A stretch of DNA of 23,997 bases from Desulfobacteraceae bacterium (GCA_022712835.1 JAFLJU010000463.1:1-23997); one strand, 5' to 3'; positions 1-10,133 are shown, counted from the first letter of the stretch. Numbers and translations are program-made. The notes: generated by a model from the letters alone, not told the origin.

Positions 1-795
1 CCTGAATATACGGCTGACACGGATGCCATGGGAACTTTGAGAATTCTGGAGGCGATTCGTATACTCGGTCTTGAAAAAAAGACCCGATTTTACCAGGCTT
101 CAACATCCGAGCTGTTTGGAAAAGTCCAGGAGACTCCCCAGACTGAGAAGACACCCTTTTATCCAAGATCGCCATATGCAGTGGCAAAAATGTATGCTTA
201 CTGGATAACGGTTAACTATCGGGAAGCCTATAATATATATGCTTGCAACGGTATTTTGTTTAACCATGAATCCCCCCTTCGAGGCGAAACTTTCATTACC
301 AGAAAAATTACCAGGGGATTGTCCAGGATTAAACTTGGGTTGCAGAAAACTTTATTTCTTGGAAATCTTGATGCCAGAAGGGACTGGGGACATGCCCGGG
401 ACTACGTAAAAGTGCAATGGTTGATGCTTCAACAAAAAAAACCTGAAGATTATGTTATTGCAACAGGCATACAACATTCAGTCCGTCATTTTGTTGAAGT
501 AACTGCAAAAGAGCTTGGCATGACATTAAAGTGGGAAGGACATGGCCTTGAAGAAAAAGGCTATGATCCTGAAACAGGAGAGTCCATTGTTGAAATCGAT
601 TCCCGGTATTTCAGACCAACAGAAGTAGAAACTCTGCTGGGAAGTTCTGAAAAGGCAAGGATTGAACTTGGCTGGGTTCCAGAAATTTCATTTGAAGAAA
701 TGGTAAAAGAAATGGTAATATCTGATCTTAAGGCGGCAAAGAGAGATGCATTGATCAAGAAGGAAGGATTTGAGGTATTTGATTATCATGAATAA
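1..795 (+). CDS. gmd: GDP-mannose 4,6-dehydratase, 5'-truncated by the window edge
   Basis: Converts GDP-D-mannose to GDP-4-keto-6-deoxy-D-mannose, the first step to GDP-L-fucose, in the cytoplasm. Reading frame 1 is open from base 1, so the N-terminal NAD(P)-binding Rossmann glycine motif lies outside the window. Visible family hallmarks are the STSELFG catalytic segment, the YAVAK short-chain dehydrogenase Tyr-x-x-x-Lys pair, FNHESP, the [11 protein letters not shown] substrate-binding stretch, VIATG and [13 protein letters not shown]. The C-terminal half aligns with my memory of E. coli Gmd nearly residue for residue, with one visible change: SPLRGE where E. coli has SPRRGE. The stop overlaps the ATG of fcl by 8 nt, so the two are translationally coupled. 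Function is near certain; only the 5' part is missing. Confidence 0.95.
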   Translation, partial: PEYTADTDAMGTLRILEAIRILGLEKKTRFYQASTSELFGKVQETPQTEKTPFYPRSPYAVAKMYAYWITVNYREAYNIYACNGILFNHESPLRGETFITRKITRGLSRIKLGLQKTLFLGNLDARRDWGHARDYVKVQWLMLQQKKPEDYVIATGIQHSVRHFVEVTAKELGMTLKWEGHGLEEKGYDPETGESIVEIDSRYFRPTEVETLLGSSEKARIELGWVPEISFEEMVKEMVISDLKAAKRDALIKKEGFEVFDYHE

Positions 796-1771
796 TATTA
801 AAAAGAATTCAAAAATTTTTGTTGCAGGCCATAACGGAATGGTAGGGAAAGCCATTGTTCGCAGTCTTTGTTTGTCAGGGTTTAGCAATATTGTAACCAG
901 ATCCCATGGTGAGCTGGATCTGTTGGTTCAGCCCGATGTTCAAGCATTCTTTGAGTCCGAGCAGCCTGAATATGTTTTTCTTGCTGCTGCAAAAGTTGGA
1001 GGTATCCATGCAAACAACACATTTCCCGGTGACTTTATCTATTCCAATCTCACCATTCAGAACAACGTTATTGTGGCAGCCTATAAATATCATGTAAAAC
1101 GCCTTCTTTTTCTCGGCAGTTCCTGCATTTATCCAAAAAACGCACAACAGCCTATGCCTGAAAATGCGTTGTTGACAGGTCCCCTTGAAGAGACAAATGA
1201 GCCCTATGCCATTGCAAAAATTGCCGGTATTAAACTGTGTGAATCTTTTAACCGCCAGTACGGCACCCAGTTCCGGTCGGTCATGCCCACAAATCTTTAT
1301 GGGGAAAATGATAACTTCCATCCGGAGAACAGCCATGTTATTCCGGCCCTGATGCGAAGATTCCATGAGGCAAAAACAAACAATGAAACAAACATTATTG
1401 TCTGGGGCACAGGCAGGGCAAGACGCGAGTTTCTTCATGTTGACGACATGGCGAAAGCCTGCCTTCATGTTATGGGATTAAGCCAGGAAGAATTCCTTGG
1501 CAATACTGAACCCATGCTTTCCCATATTAACATTGGGTCAGGCAGGGAAATTGCAATTGGGGATCTTGCCATTTTAATGAAAAAAGTCACAGGGTTTCAA
1601 GGGGAAGTATGTTTTGACTCAACCAGACCGGATGGCCCCCCGCGCAAACTACTTGATATTTCAAAGCTGAGTGCCATGGGGTGGAAACCTTCTATTGAAC
1701 TGGAAAAAGGATTGATCCGGACCTATCAGTATTTTTGTACCCATTACAATCTGGATGATTTTAGATCATAA
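788..1771 (+). CDS. fcl: GDP-L-fucose synthase (epimerase/reductase)
   Basis: Performs the 3,5-epimerisation and NADPH-dependent 4-reduction that turn the Gmd product into GDP-L-fucose. With the ATG at 788 it has 327 residues, the normal length. The frame can be extended to a TTG at 770, but the ATG overlapping the gmd stop, with GAGG about 12 nt upstream, is the better start. Residues 12-20 carry the AGHNGMVG nucleotide-binding loop. Catalytic residues Ser111, Cys113, Tyr140, Lys144 and His183 fall exactly four positions after the E. coli Fcl residues I remember (S107, C109, Y136, K140, H179). [11 protein letters not shown] is also typical. It forms an operon with gmd, and its end faces the end of the minus-strand REC-GGDEF gene only 9 nt away. 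Confidence 0.96.
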   Translation: MNNIKKNSKIFVAGHNGMVGKAIVRSLCLSGFSNIVTRSHGELDLLVQPDVQAFFESEQPEYVFLAAAKVGGIHANNTFPGDFIYSNLTIQNNVIVAAYKYHVKRLLFLGSSCIYPKNAQQPMPENALLTGPLEETNEPYAIAKIAGIKLCESFNRQYGTQFRSVMPTNLYGENDNFHPENSHVIPALMRRFHEAKTNNETNIIVWGTGRARREFLHVDDMAKACLHVMGLSQEEFLGNTEPMLSHINIGSGREIAIGDLAILMKKVTGFQGEVCFDSTRPDGPPRKLLDISKLSAMGWKPSIELEKGLIRTYQYFCTHYNLDDFRS

Positions 1772-1780
1772 ATGGAGATT

Positions 1781-2659
1781 TTACCTGGCATTCTTTTTTT
1801 TTATTTTCTGTTCATACATTGAAGTATCTGCGGCTTTGATCAATTCATCAATACTTTTTTTGTCCTCTGGTTCAAATAGGGAAAAACCAAAGCTGAAATC
1901 TATGGGGCTGTTGTAGACTACTCTCTGATTCAACTGACCATTCAGCCTTTTAATCATCAGGCGTGCATCATCAATATTGGTGTTTGGGAGCAAAGTTAAA
2001 AATTCATCTCCGCCCATGCGGAAGATGTAATCAGTATTTCTGATAGTCGATTTCAGTCCGTTGACAACTTCCAAAATAAGCTGATCCCCGGCACTATGAC
2101 CATAGATATCATTGATAATTTTCAAATTATCAATATCAATAAAACACAACACAAAGGAAGTTTTTTCACGATTTGAAAAACTCATTTCCCTGTCAATGAT
2201 ACGATAAGCATACCTCCGATTGAAAATGCCTGTCAGTTCATCGGTAATCGATATCTCTTCCAATCTTTTCATGGTATCTCTAAGTTTGATATGGACGTTG
2301 ATTCTTGCCAGCATTTCTTCTTTTAAAAATGGTTTTGTAATATAATCTACACCACCAGTTTCAAAAGCTTTTATTATATTTGAAGAATCATTTAAGGCCG
2401 TGATAAAGATAATAGGAATGTCTTTTGTCATATGGGCTTTATTAAGCTGTCCGCACACCTCAAACCCGTCCATTTCAGGCATCATAATATCTAACAGGAT
2501 AAGGATAGGGTTTTTCTTCTCAACAAAATCAATGGCCTGTAATCCATTTTGGGCAATGGCGGTTTTATAACCATTTTCCCTTAAAATATTGCCGATTACC
2601 TGTAAATTTTTAGGGTTGTCATCCACAATCAAAATTAATTCTTCTTTCCGATTATTCAT
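1781..2659 (-). CDS. REC-GGDEF response regulator, diguanylate cyclase
   Basis: A 292-residue response regulator. Residues 8-125 form a receiver domain with the acidic pocket VDD, phospho-acceptor Asp57 ([11 protein letters not shown]) and the late Lys of ITKPF. Residues about 135-290 form a GGDEF domain. The active site is complete: DIDNLK with Asp175, guanine-contacting Asn183 and Asp192, and the GGDEF signature at 216-220. An RxxD inhibitory I-site (RNTD) lies five residues before GGDEF, so product inhibition by c-di-GMP is expected. Its ATG overlaps the stop of the upstream hybrid kinase by 4 nt (ATGA), so it is the last gene of the signalling operon and the likely phosphorylation partner of that kinase. 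The receiver domain is close in sequence to that of the REC-kinase at 8723-10036. Confidence 0.92.
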   Translation of the reverse strand: MNNRKEELILIVDDNPKNLQVIGNILRENGYKTAIAQNGLQAIDFVEKKNPILILLDIMMPEMDGFEVCGQLNKAHMTKDIPIIFITALNDSSNIIKAFETGGVDYITKPFLKEEMLARINVHIKLRDTMKRLEEISITDELTGIFNRRYAYRIIDREMSFSNREKTSFVLCFIDIDNLKIINDIYGHSAGDQLILEVVNGLKSTIRNTDYIFRMGGDEFLTLLPNTNIDDARLMIKRLNGQLNQRVVYNSPIDFSFGFSLFEPEDKKSIDELIKAADTSMYEQKIKKKNAR

Positions 2660-5196
2660 GATGTTTTCTCTCCTTTATCGGGGTCAATCATATCAGGAAA
2701 TTCACACAAAAGGCTCTGGATATGTTTAATATCAAAACTGTCAATAAATTCAGACAGTTTTTCCGAATATCTGATTATATCGTCTGCATCATATTCAAGG
2801 GCCATCTTTTTTAGCTGTTGTGCAAATTCCTGGGCAAGGTCCATTTCCATGGCTCCATCCAGCTCATGCCATACCGGTATCATTTCTTTCGCAAGTTTTA
2901 TGATCAGTTCCTGTGGTCTGGATATTATTTCACCCCTATTATTTTCTTTACCTGTTTGATCAACGCTTGTTTTCATTTCCCTTTTTGTGAGTTTCAAAAA
3001 TCTGCTCAATTCCTGAATTAAATCTTTAATATTCACCGGCTTAAAAAGATAGCCGTCAAACCCGAAGGACATAACGTTTGCCTTATCCTGAACTGTCATA
3101 GAGGCGGTTAAGGCGACGATGGGGATTTTTGCAGTTTTGGGATTCGTTTTAAGTTTTTTTGTGGCCTCATATCCGTCTAAAACCGGCATTCTGATATCCA
3201 TAAGGATCAGGTCAAAACTTGCGGCCCAGGCCTTTGTTAAACATTGTTGCCCGTCTTTGGCTTCAATAATGTCAAGATTTTTCCCGGACAAAGATTCCAC
3301 GATCAAATCTCTGTTTAATTTATTATCATCGACAACAAGGATTCGGGCAGGTTCAAATGAAATATCTGCTGCATTAAAAGGCAGACTTGTTTCAGGAACA
3401 ACTGCATTTGATGATACCTCAACATCTTTTAAAATTATTTCAAAAACAGTGCCAACGCCTATCTGGCTTCTTACAGAGATGGTCCCCCCCATAATTTCAA
3501 CCAGACGTTTGCTTATCGTAAGGCCCAAACCGGTACCTCCGTATTGTCGGATATTTTGCTCTTCCTGCTGCCGGAAGGATTCAAAGATGATTTTTTGCTG
3601 TTCTTTTGGGATACCAATACCGGTATCTTCAACTGAAATCACCAGATCAATTTTTTTCAGCTCTTTTTTGTTTTTGTCATCATCTGGTGCTTCAAGGCGA
3701 CAAGCCAGTCGGATGTTCCCTTTGTCTGTGAACTTGACAGCATTCCCCACCAAGTTGATAAGGACCTGCCTGACCCTTATCTCATCAATTTTCATGGCAG
3801 ATGAAAGGTTAGGGTCCATATCAAAAATAAATTCAAGTTTTTTGTCTGAAACAACAGGAAAAAAAATACCTTTGATTTCATTAAACAAGGTTTTGAGATC
3901 TGCAAATTCGTATTGCAGATTCATATGCCCGGCTTCTATTTTTGAAAGATCAAGAATATCGTTAATGATGATCAAAAGGTTTTTCCCGGCTGACTGAATA
4001 GAGTCAAGGTAACTTTTTTGTTTTTTATCAATAATCATTGAGGACAAAAGCTCACTGAATCCCAAAACAGCATTCATGGGGGTTCTGATCTCGTGGCTCA
4101 TATTGGCAAGAAATTCGCTTTTGGCTTTTGATGCTTCTTCTGCCTGTTCTTTAGCGATAATTAATTCAGAGGTTCGTTCTGCTATCTGTTCTTCCAGGTT
4201 TTCTCTGTATTGGCGTAACTGAGACTCCCTGTTATCTAACGTCATAGCCAGTATTTCCAGCTCATCACCCGTCCCGACAGGACTGTATTGTATTCCTGAA
4301 GATGTTTCAATTTCGGATGTTTTTTGAACCATTTGCAAAATAGGTCGGGCCAGGCGGCTCCCTAATTTCCAGGCAATGAAGACCGTCATGATAACAAAGA
4401 GCAGGCTGATTCCAAGGAGTTGATAAACAATAGTCTTGACAGGTTCCATGTATACCGATTCAACAGCCCCCATTTGGATACGAAGATCCAGAAGAATCAA
4501 TTTGTCATCTGAACGCTTTTTTTCATGTGTTTGAGAGGTGTTTGTAATGATATAGGACTCGGTCTCCTTAAAATTGTATCTGTATATCTGTTTATTTTTT
4601 GCGTATAAACTGTAATAGGCATTCTCATTTTTTGGTAGATATCGGGAAGCCTGATCCTTAATAGCAATTTCGGCGATCACCGCTCCAATGGGGGTGCCAT
4701 AATGAAGGATCGGTTCAGCAATAATGATGTGTTGTGCATCATGGTCCAGATCAATGAGTGATTCGGCGGTTTCAAGTACCGGTCGTAAATACAATTCTTT
4801 TTGAAAATCGTGAGGGTCTGGAATGTTGGAGTGAATCAGATTACCTGCGTAATCAAGAATCGTAATGGAACAGATGCTTTCCAGTTTTCCAAAATCCTCC
4901 ATCATTTTTAGCATATATTCTTCCCGGCCCTGGGGATGAACTATGCTGTTAATGATAAAATGATTCTGTGCAAAATTGATCACATTTTTGTCTATATTTT
5001 CGATTTGCTGCTCAATTATTTTCAGAGCATGGGCGGACTGGGCAGAAAGGTTGGTAACTACCCCTTTTTTAAGTAACAAAACAAGGACTACGACAACAAC
5101 AACCATTACAATCGTCATCATTCCCAAAACCAGGCTTGAAAAATTCAAAATGATTCTGTTTTGAAGTTTTCTCGTTAAAACAACCTTGTTCGGCAT
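2656..5196 (-). CDS. Membrane hybrid sensor histidine kinase (sensor-HAMP-HisKA-HATPase-REC)
   Basis: An 846-residue inner-membrane sensor kinase. A very hydrophobic helix at about 19-42 and another at about 256-276 bracket a periplasmic domain of roughly 210 residues that looks like a Cache-type sensor. A HAMP-like segment and a coiled region (about 320-360) follow. The HisKA motif MSHEIRTP gives phospho-His368; the ATPase domain has [10 protein letters not shown], the G1 box DTGIGIP and GGTGLGL near 553-559. A receiver domain at about 617-730 has Asp667 (LILMDIRMP). The last 85 residues are helical and acidic, like the tail often found on such kinases, and I see no clear Hpt phospho-His there. 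It lies 36 nt after the binding-protein fusion gene, whose product is a natural candidate ligand presenter, and overlaps the REC-GGDEF start. Confidence 0.93.
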   Translation of the reverse strand: MPNKVVLTRKLQNRIILNFSSLVLGMMTIVMVVVVVVLVLLLKKGVVTNLSAQSAHALKIIEQQIENIDKNVINFAQNHFIINSIVHPQGREEYMLKMMEDFGKLESICSITILDYAGNLIHSNIPDPHDFQKELYLRPVLETAESLIDLDHDAQHIIIAEPILHYGTPIGAVIAEIAIKDQASRYLPKNENAYYSLYAKNKQIYRYNFKETESYIITNTSQTHEKKRSDDKLILLDLRIQMGAVESVYMEPVKTIVYQLLGISLLFVIMTVFIAWKLGSRLARPILQMVQKTSEIETSSGIQYSPVGTGDELEILAMTLDNRESQLRQYRENLEEQIAERTSELIIAKEQAEEASKAKSEFLANMSHEIRTPMNAVLGFSELLSSMIIDKKQKSYLDSIQSAGKNLLIIINDILDLSKIEAGHMNLQYEFADLKTLFNEIKGIFFPVVSDKKLEFIFDMDPNLSSAMKIDEIRVRQVLINLVGNAVKFTDKGNIRLACRLEAPDDDKNKKELKKIDLVISVEDTGIGIPKEQQKIIFESFRQQEEQNIRQYGGTGLGLTISKRLVEIMGGTISVRSQIGVGTVFEIILKDVEVSSNAVVPETSLPFNAADISFEPARILVVDDNKLNRDLIVESLSGKNLDIIEAKDGQQCLTKAWAASFDLILMDIRMPVLDGYEATKKLKTNPKTAKIPIVALTASMTVQDKANVMSFGFDGYLFKPVNIKDLIQELSRFLKLTKREMKTSVDQTGKENNRGEIISRPQELIIKLAKEMIPVWHELDGAMEMDLAQEFAQQLKKMALEYDADDIIRYSEKLSEFIDSFDIKHIQSLLCEFPDMIDPDKGEKTS

Positions 5197-5232
5197 AGTG
5201 TGTATCCTTTTTACAAATATGGTTTTTCTCCT

Positions 5233-7368
5233 TTAATCAGGAATAATATACCCGTTGCGATCATATTTTGCCAGAAAGAACGAAGATTGATCCAGCGCAT
5301 CATGGCGTAAAGGAGTAAAAGGTGGAGCATAGTGCTTAACAACGCCCTGGTATGCCTTTATCTGTTCAAGAGCATCCCTGATTGCCGGGCGATCCATATT
5401 CCCGGCTTTTTTAATAGCCATTGCCAGCAGGTGTACTAAATCATATGCATGTGCGGTGCCCACAGGTGCAAAAATTTCTCCCGGATGATTTATATTATAC
5501 GCTTTGAAATAATTTTCGATTAAGTTCTGCTGGATTTTTTTAGTGGCGTTCATAAAAGAAAACGATTGCAGAAATCTTAGAGATACCTGTTCCAACTCAC
5601 GGTTAACAGCTTTCCAGAAGTGTCCCCCCGTGATTCCCCAGTGAGAAATGAAAGGCGTTCTTTTAGAACGGCCAGCCATATTTTTAATGATGGTTATTCC
5701 CTCGCTTGCTCCGGCTACCAGGAGAATAACATCGGCATTCTTCTTTTCAATTCGTTCAAGTTGCGACGTCATATCTTGTTGCCCCCAGTTAAACCATTCC
5801 ACAGCCACAGGTGCTAAATTCTTTTTCGCAAGCGCTTTGGTTATGCCGGCAAGATTGCCCTTGCCCCAACCATCATTGACCAGTAACAAAGCTATTTTTG
5901 TATGTCGTTTTAAGGCTTCTGCTACTAGAAAAGGCCCGGCAAACTCATCTCTGACCGATACACGAAAGACATAGTTTGGTTTATATCCATTATCAACTAT
6001 ACTTGTTGCAGCAGCCCATGGGTCAAGGAATAATAGCTTTTCTTTGTGAATGATTTCTAACTCTGCAAGAGCAATAGGGCTGTATATGCCACACATTACA
6101 GCGACCAGATTGTTCAGTTTGCTGAAGTATTTCATATTATCGATCCCATGGGCACTGATACCAGAGTTGTTGCGTGAAATTATCTTTATTTGTTTTCCAA
6201 GAACGCCTCCTTTTTGGTTAATTTCAGTGATCGCAAGCTCCATACCCCGCTTGATGGCTTGTCCTGATAATGCAGACCCTGCTACCAAATCAGCATTTAA
6301 ACCAATAATGATTTCGTTTTCAACTTCCTGCTGTTTCTGCTTCATTAATTGCTCAACCATGCTTAACAGTTCAGATCCTAGGGGTCGAAAATGCGCCACA
6401 ACATTTTTAGATGCCTCGTGAAAGCTACGACGTTCTTCCGTGGTGAGTGTATAAACTTTAGTTCCCGATGCTTGTATCGTTTTGATAAATTCTATTTCTT
6501 TGGCCATCACTTCATTTCTTTCAAATGGTGCAATTTCCCGGGCGGTGGAGTATAAAATTTCCTGAATATCCCGGGGAAGTGATTCAAAAATTTTCCTGCT
6601 AAAGACAATAACCTGGGCAAGATAAGCATGATTACTGATGATGACATGGGATTGCACTTCATGAAATTTCATCCCTACAATAGAAGCCAGGGGATTTTCC
6701 TGGCCATCAACCACACCATCTTTTAACGCTTGATAAGTTTTTTGAAAATCAATTGGAATTGGGTTGGCACCAAACGCTTTAAACTGTTCCATTATGGTTT
6801 GACTTTTCATGGTGCGGATATTCAAGTTTTTGAAATCTTTTGGCGTGTGAATTTCCTTATTGGCTGTAAATTGCTTGAACCCACTCTCCCATACAGCTAC
6901 CCCGATAAGGCCATGGGGTTTCAATTTATCTAAAAGCATCTGACCTGGTTTCCCATCAAGCATTTCATAGAGCTCTTCCCGGGAAGGAAACAAAAACGGC
7001 AGATCCAATAGCTGCATTTCCGGAACCAAAGTTGACATTTTGGCGCTGGGCGGTAAAATAATCGCAAGCTCTCCGGCCCGTGCCATTTCAATCATTAGCT
7101 GATCTGTTCCAAGCTCCTGATTTGGAAAGATTTTAATTTTAATACTGCCCTTACTTTTATAATTTACAATATCAGCAAACTTCACGGCTGAAATGTGTTG
7201 GGCACTGTTTTCAGGCATATCATGGCCAAATTTCAAATGGTAAACTTTTTGACCCTGATCACCAACAATCGAATCAACAACCGGATTTTTTGTTTTTTGT
7301 GAAACCATCCATACTGTGCCGATAATTATTACAATCAGTATCACCCCGAGAATAGATTTTGTTTTCAT
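5233..7368 (-). CDS. Fusion of TRAP-type (DctP) and ABC-type (LivK-like) solute-binding domains
   Basis: A 711-residue periplasmic or membrane-anchored protein. An N-terminal hydrophobic helix (about 5-22) with no obvious cleavage motif may be a signal or an anchor. Residues about 43-340 are a complete DctP-type TRAP binding domain: YHLKFGHDMPENS at its start, the conserved Arg (about 185) in LNIRTM that binds a substrate carboxylate in this family, and DGVVDGQENP. After a charged helical linker, residues about 353-700 are a complete type I periplasmic binding fold (IIIGLNADLVAGSALSGQA, EINQKGGVLGKQI). No TRAP permease or ABC transporter gene is nearby; both neighbours are signalling genes, so a sensing role is inferred. 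Start: AGGAG lies 7 nt before the ATG at 7368; a TTG at 7374 would overlap the previous stop and is less likely. Confidence 0.9.
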   Translation of the reverse strand: MKTKSILGVILIVIIIGTVWMVSQKTKNPVVDSIVGDQGQKVYHLKFGHDMPENSAQHISAVKFADIVNYKSKGSIKIKIFPNQELGTDQLMIEMARAGELAIILPPSAKMSTLVPEMQLLDLPFLFPSREELYEMLDGKPGQMLLDKLKPHGLIGVAVWESGFKQFTANKEIHTPKDFKNLNIRTMKSQTIMEQFKAFGANPIPIDFQKTYQALKDGVVDGQENPLASIVGMKFHEVQSHVIISNHAYLAQVIVFSRKIFESLPRDIQEILYSTAREIAPFERNEVMAKEIEFIKTIQASGTKVYTLTTEERRSFHEASKNVVAHFRPLGSELLSMVEQLMKQKQQEVENEIIIGLNADLVAGSALSGQAIKRGMELAITEINQKGGVLGKQIKIISRNNSGISAHGIDNMKYFSKLNNLVAVMCGIYSPIALAELEIIHKEKLLFLDPWAAATSIVDNGYKPNYVFRVSVRDEFAGPFLVAEALKRHTKIALLLVNDGWGKGNLAGITKALAKKNLAPVAVEWFNWGQQDMTSQLERIEKKNADVILLVAGASEGITIIKNMAGRSKRTPFISHWGITGGHFWKAVNRELEQVSLRFLQSFSFMNATKKIQQNLIENYFKAYNINHPGEIFAPVGTAHAYDLVHLLAMAIKKAGNMDRPAIRDALEQIKAYQGVVKHYAPPFTPLRHDALDQSSFFLAKYDRNGYIIPD

Positions 7369-7370
7369 GA

Positions 7371-8702
7371 TCAATCTCCTAAAGTATTGTTTTTCTCATT
7401 TGTCCTTGCCCCATTAAGTTTAACAATAAGGCATGTACTATCATCTTGTATTTTTTGGGGCAGTATTTTTTGGGGCTGTAATTTTTCGGACGATGATCTT
7501 TTTGCCTCTATTCTTTTAGACCCTGATTCTTTATGATTAACAAATCTTTTAATCTGTTCTTCAAGCTTTTTAATCATCATCCCGGGCTCCAGGGTATGAT
7601 ATTTTTCAATAAAGCGCGCCAGACTTTCCGGCCCGAACATTTGGCCTTCGGGGGATTTGGCTTCGGTAATACCGTCGGAGTAGAAAACGATGATATCCCC
7701 CGGTAAAAGGTCCAGGCAATTTCCAACAATCTGTTCTTCTTTAATAAACCCCAGGGGTGTATTGATACCCTGATGAAACCTGCAGGAACCTTCCAATGCT
7801 TGATAGTGGAGAAGAGGAGGGTGCCCGCAATCAATAAAATCAAGTTTTTGATGTTCAAGATCAAACCTTGCATAGGAGATTGTGACAAAACTTTCAAGTT
7901 CCATGAGACTCTGGGTAATCTGGTCATGAACCATCTGGACAAGGGCGGATGGGGACGGTTCTTTGCCCTGACCAAGAACCCTGAGAAAATGCTGTTTGGT
8001 GCCAGCACCGATTAATGCGGCATGGGTGCCTTTTCCCATAACATCGCCAATCAGTATGTCAAAACGATTCGGTGCAAATTCAATTATCTCATAAAAATCG
8101 CCTGCCAGGTGCTCAGCTGACAAATTGAATGCGGCAATGCTTGCCCCCTTAATATGCTTAGGGATCTGACCGCAAAGCAGTCGTTCCTGTATGTGGGAAT
8201 CTAATTTTCTGGCTCTTAGCCTGGCCTTTTCAAGTGCCTGTTCTGCCTTTTCCTTTTTATTTAGTGCTTTCAAAAGATCCTGATTTATTATCTTAAGTTT
8301 TTTCACAAGTTGCTTTCTGTCAAGCTTTAACAGATAAAAATCAATTGCCGAGTTAAGTGTTGTTTTAAATGCTAAAGGCTCGAGGGGTTTGCTGATATAC
8401 CGGTAAATCTCTCCCGTATTAATAGCCGGAATAATCTGTTCCACTTCTGAAAATCCGCTTAAAACCAGACGAATTGTTTCAGGATATTTTTTCTTGACCT
8501 GTTCAAGCAGGGCAAGACCGTCCATTTGTGGCATTTTCATGTCGCTGACAATAACCTGTACAGGCACTTTGGCCATTGCCTCCAACGCATCCTGGCCGCT
8601 CCGGGCAAATAATTTTTGATACGGCTCTTTGATTAAGCAGCGCTTAAGAGAATTTAAAACACTTTGCTCATCGTCAACAAAAAGAATGGTAATCTCTTTC
8701 AT
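7371..8702 (-). CDS. REC-PP2C (SpoIIE/RsbU-type) phosphatase response regulator
   Basis: A 443-residue cytoplasmic regulator. Residues 3-120 are a receiver domain with phospho-acceptor Asp54 (VSDMKMP) and a late Lys (SKPLEP). A coiled helix (about 125-175) leads to a SpoIIE-type phosphatase domain with metal-binding Asp202 (GDFYE), Asp220 (GDVMGKG), Asp343 (YSDGITE) and the final DDST motif near 420. Relatives dephosphorylate anti-sigma-factor antagonists; no STAS or anti-sigma gene is in the window, so the target is unknown. A Lys/Ser/Gln-rich insert at about 390-418 precedes the last motif and contains a 5-residue repeat. The receiver domain is closely similar to that of the REC-GGDEF protein at 10403. 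An AAGG precedes the ATG by 7 nt. Second gene of the signalling operon. Confidence 0.92.
   Translation of the reverse strand: MKEITILFVDDEQSVLNSLKRCLIKEPYQKLFARSGQDALEAMAKVPVQVIVSDMKMPQMDGLALLEQVKKKYPETIRLVLSGFSEVEQIIPAINTGEIYRYISKPLEPLAFKTTLNSAIDFYLLKLDRKQLVKKLKIINQDLLKALNKKEKAEQALEKARLRARKLDSHIQERLLCGQIPKHIKGASIAAFNLSAEHLAGDFYEIIEFAPNRFDILIGDVMGKGTHAALIGAGTKQHFLRVLGQGKEPSPSALVQMVHDQITQSLMELESFVTISYARFDLEHQKLDFIDCGHPPLLHYQALEGSCRFHQGINTPLGFIKEEQIVGNCLDLLPGDIIVFYSDGITEAKSPEGQMFGPESLARFIEKYHTLEPGMMIKKLEEQIKRFVNHKESGSKRIEAKRSSSEKLQPQKILPQKIQDDSTCLIVKLNGARTNEKNNTLGD
7449..7493 (-). repeat. 15-bp tandem repeat inside the PP2C phosphatase gene
   Basis: Two nearly identical 15-bp units (7449-7463 and 7464-7478, one base different) are followed by a degenerate third (7479-7493). 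On the plus strand each good unit reads TATTTTTTGGGGC(A/T)G. Being five codons long, the units encode PQKIL/PQKIQ in the basic insert just before the last metal-binding motif and can change number without a frameshift. Confidence 0.75.
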
Positions 8703-8722
8703 AACAGGCCTTTAATGAAAAG

Positions 8723-10036
8723 TTATTTTTTTTTCGGGACTAAAGGCAGGCGGATCATGAATTTTGCACCCCCCATTTCCCCCGGGCCGACGGTCAGCTG
8801 TCCGCTATGTTTATTGACAATAATATCATAGGATATGCTCAGTCCAAGTCCCGTACCCTTCCCGATATCCTTGGTGGTAAAGAAGTGCTCAAAAATTCTT
8901 GATGCAATCTTTTTTGGAACTCCCGGACCGTCATCGCTTATTTCACAACACACATCTTCCTTGTCCATGTAAGTTTTAATTTTAATATTTCCATTTTCAT
9001 GGCGCCCCTGTTCTTTAATTGCCTGGGAGGCATTAACAATCAGGTTGAGGAAGACTTCGTTCAACTGCTGAGGAATGCATTGGATCGCCTTTATCTCCCC
9101 AAACTGTGTATGGATATCACAATGATATTTATATTCATTTCTGGCAATCACCAGAGTGTCTTCAATCCCTTTGTTAATATCAAATTCTGATTTATCACTT
9201 GCCTGGTCAACCCTGGAAAAGTTACGCATGCTGTTGATAATCCAGGAAATCCGATCAAATCCGTCTCTAGTTTCCAAAAAAAGATTATCAAGATCTTTTA
9301 AGACAAAATCAAGGTGGGCGGCAGTCTCCTTCTCTTTTGTTTTCTCAAGACTGAGACGGTGGTTTTCAGTCAGATCAATCCCTTTTACCAATTTTCTATA
9401 GCTTTCCATGATCTCAATGATATCCGTCATGTTTTCCTGAAGTGTAATAAAATTTGTATAAACAAAATTAATGGGATTGTTTAATTCATGGGCAATGCCT
9501 GCTGCAAGCTGACCTATGGATGCCATCTTTTCCTTTATAATAAGACTTGCATGCAATTGTTTGATTTTATCAGTTCTTTTTTTAACCATATCTTCTAACG
9601 TCAGGTTAAAGGCCACAAGTTGCCCTTTACTTTTCTTTAATTCTTCCAGTGCCTGGTTTCTTTCAATAAAAACCTTGACCCGGGCCAATACTTCTTCTTT
9701 GGAAAATGGTTTGGTGATGTAATCTTCTCCGCCAAGGGCAAATGCTTTGAGTTTGTTTTCTGTCTCAGCAAGAGCTGTAATAAACAGTATGGGAATTTGT
9801 CTGGTCTGCTCATTTTTTTTTAATTGCCTGCAGACCTCAAATCCATCCATTCCCGGCATCATAATGTCGAGCAGAATCAAATCCGGCTGCTTTTTAAATA
9901 CGAAATCAAGCGCCTGCATACCGTCACGGGCAATTGCCACTCTAAAATGCCCCTCTTTAAGAAGATTGCCAAGAACCTGGAGGTTCATCGGGTTATCGTC
10001 CACCACCAGAACAAGGGGTTGAGGGTTATTTGTCAT
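8723..10036 (-). CDS. REC-histidine kinase, soluble
   Basis: A 437-residue soluble protein with its receiver domain first (about 5-125; phospho-acceptor Asp57 in LLDIMMPGMDG), a coiled linker (about 125-170), then a kinase core: IAHELNNP gives phospho-His183, NLIVNASQA is the N box, SDDGPGVP the G1 box and GKGTGLGL the G2 box. There is no membrane segment, so its input is probably phosphorylation of the receiver domain or a protein partner. Start: GGAGGA stands about 5 nt before the ATG at 10036; an in-frame ATG at 10048 overlaps that ribosome-binding site and is unlikely. First gene of the five-gene signalling operon, read from the sigma-54-type promoter about 70 nt upstream, with a 20-nt gap to the phosphatase gene. 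Confidence 0.92.
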   Translation of the reverse strand: MTNNPQPLVLVVDDNPMNLQVLGNLLKEGHFRVAIARDGMQALDFVFKKQPDLILLDIMMPGMDGFEVCRQLKKNEQTRQIPILFITALAETENKLKAFALGGEDYITKPFSKEEVLARVKVFIERNQALEELKKSKGQLVAFNLTLEDMVKKRTDKIKQLHASLIIKEKMASIGQLAAGIAHELNNPINFVYTNFITLQENMTDIIEIMESYRKLVKGIDLTENHRLSLEKTKEKETAAHLDFVLKDLDNLFLETRDGFDRISWIINSMRNFSRVDQASDKSEFDINKGIEDTLVIARNEYKYHCDIHTQFGEIKAIQCIPQQLNEVFLNLIVNASQAIKEQGRHENGNIKIKTYMDKEDVCCEISDDGPGVPKKIASRIFEHFFTTKDIGKGTGLGLSISYDIIVNKHSGQLTVGPGEMGGAKFMIRLPLVPKKK

Positions 10037-10117
10037 TGATTCCTCCATTTGTTATTACAGCAGGGATGATAAATATTAATTTTTTACACTATCTAAAATT
10101 GCCTGTTAAAATATTAT

Positions 10118-10133
10118 AGCAATTAAAGTGCCA
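10118..10133 (-). promoter_or_regulatory. Sigma-54 (-24/-12) promoter of the signalling operon
   Basis: The minus strand reads TGGCACTTTAATTGCT, a full match to the RpoN consensus TGGCAC-N5-TTGC(A/T), with the invariant GG and GC 10 nt apart. Transcription should begin near 10107, giving a leader of about 70 nt before the ATG at 10036. Such promoters need an enhancer-binding activator; none is encoded in the window. Confidence 0.7.

Noticed and set aside
875..1468. 197-codon minus-strand frame
   Set aside because: It is antisense to fcl, whose catalytic residues are all intact; no domain is recognisable.
3119..3997. 292-codon plus-strand frame
   Set aside because: It is antisense to the hybrid kinase, shows no family motif and has Ser/Ile/Phe-rich composition typical of shadow frames.
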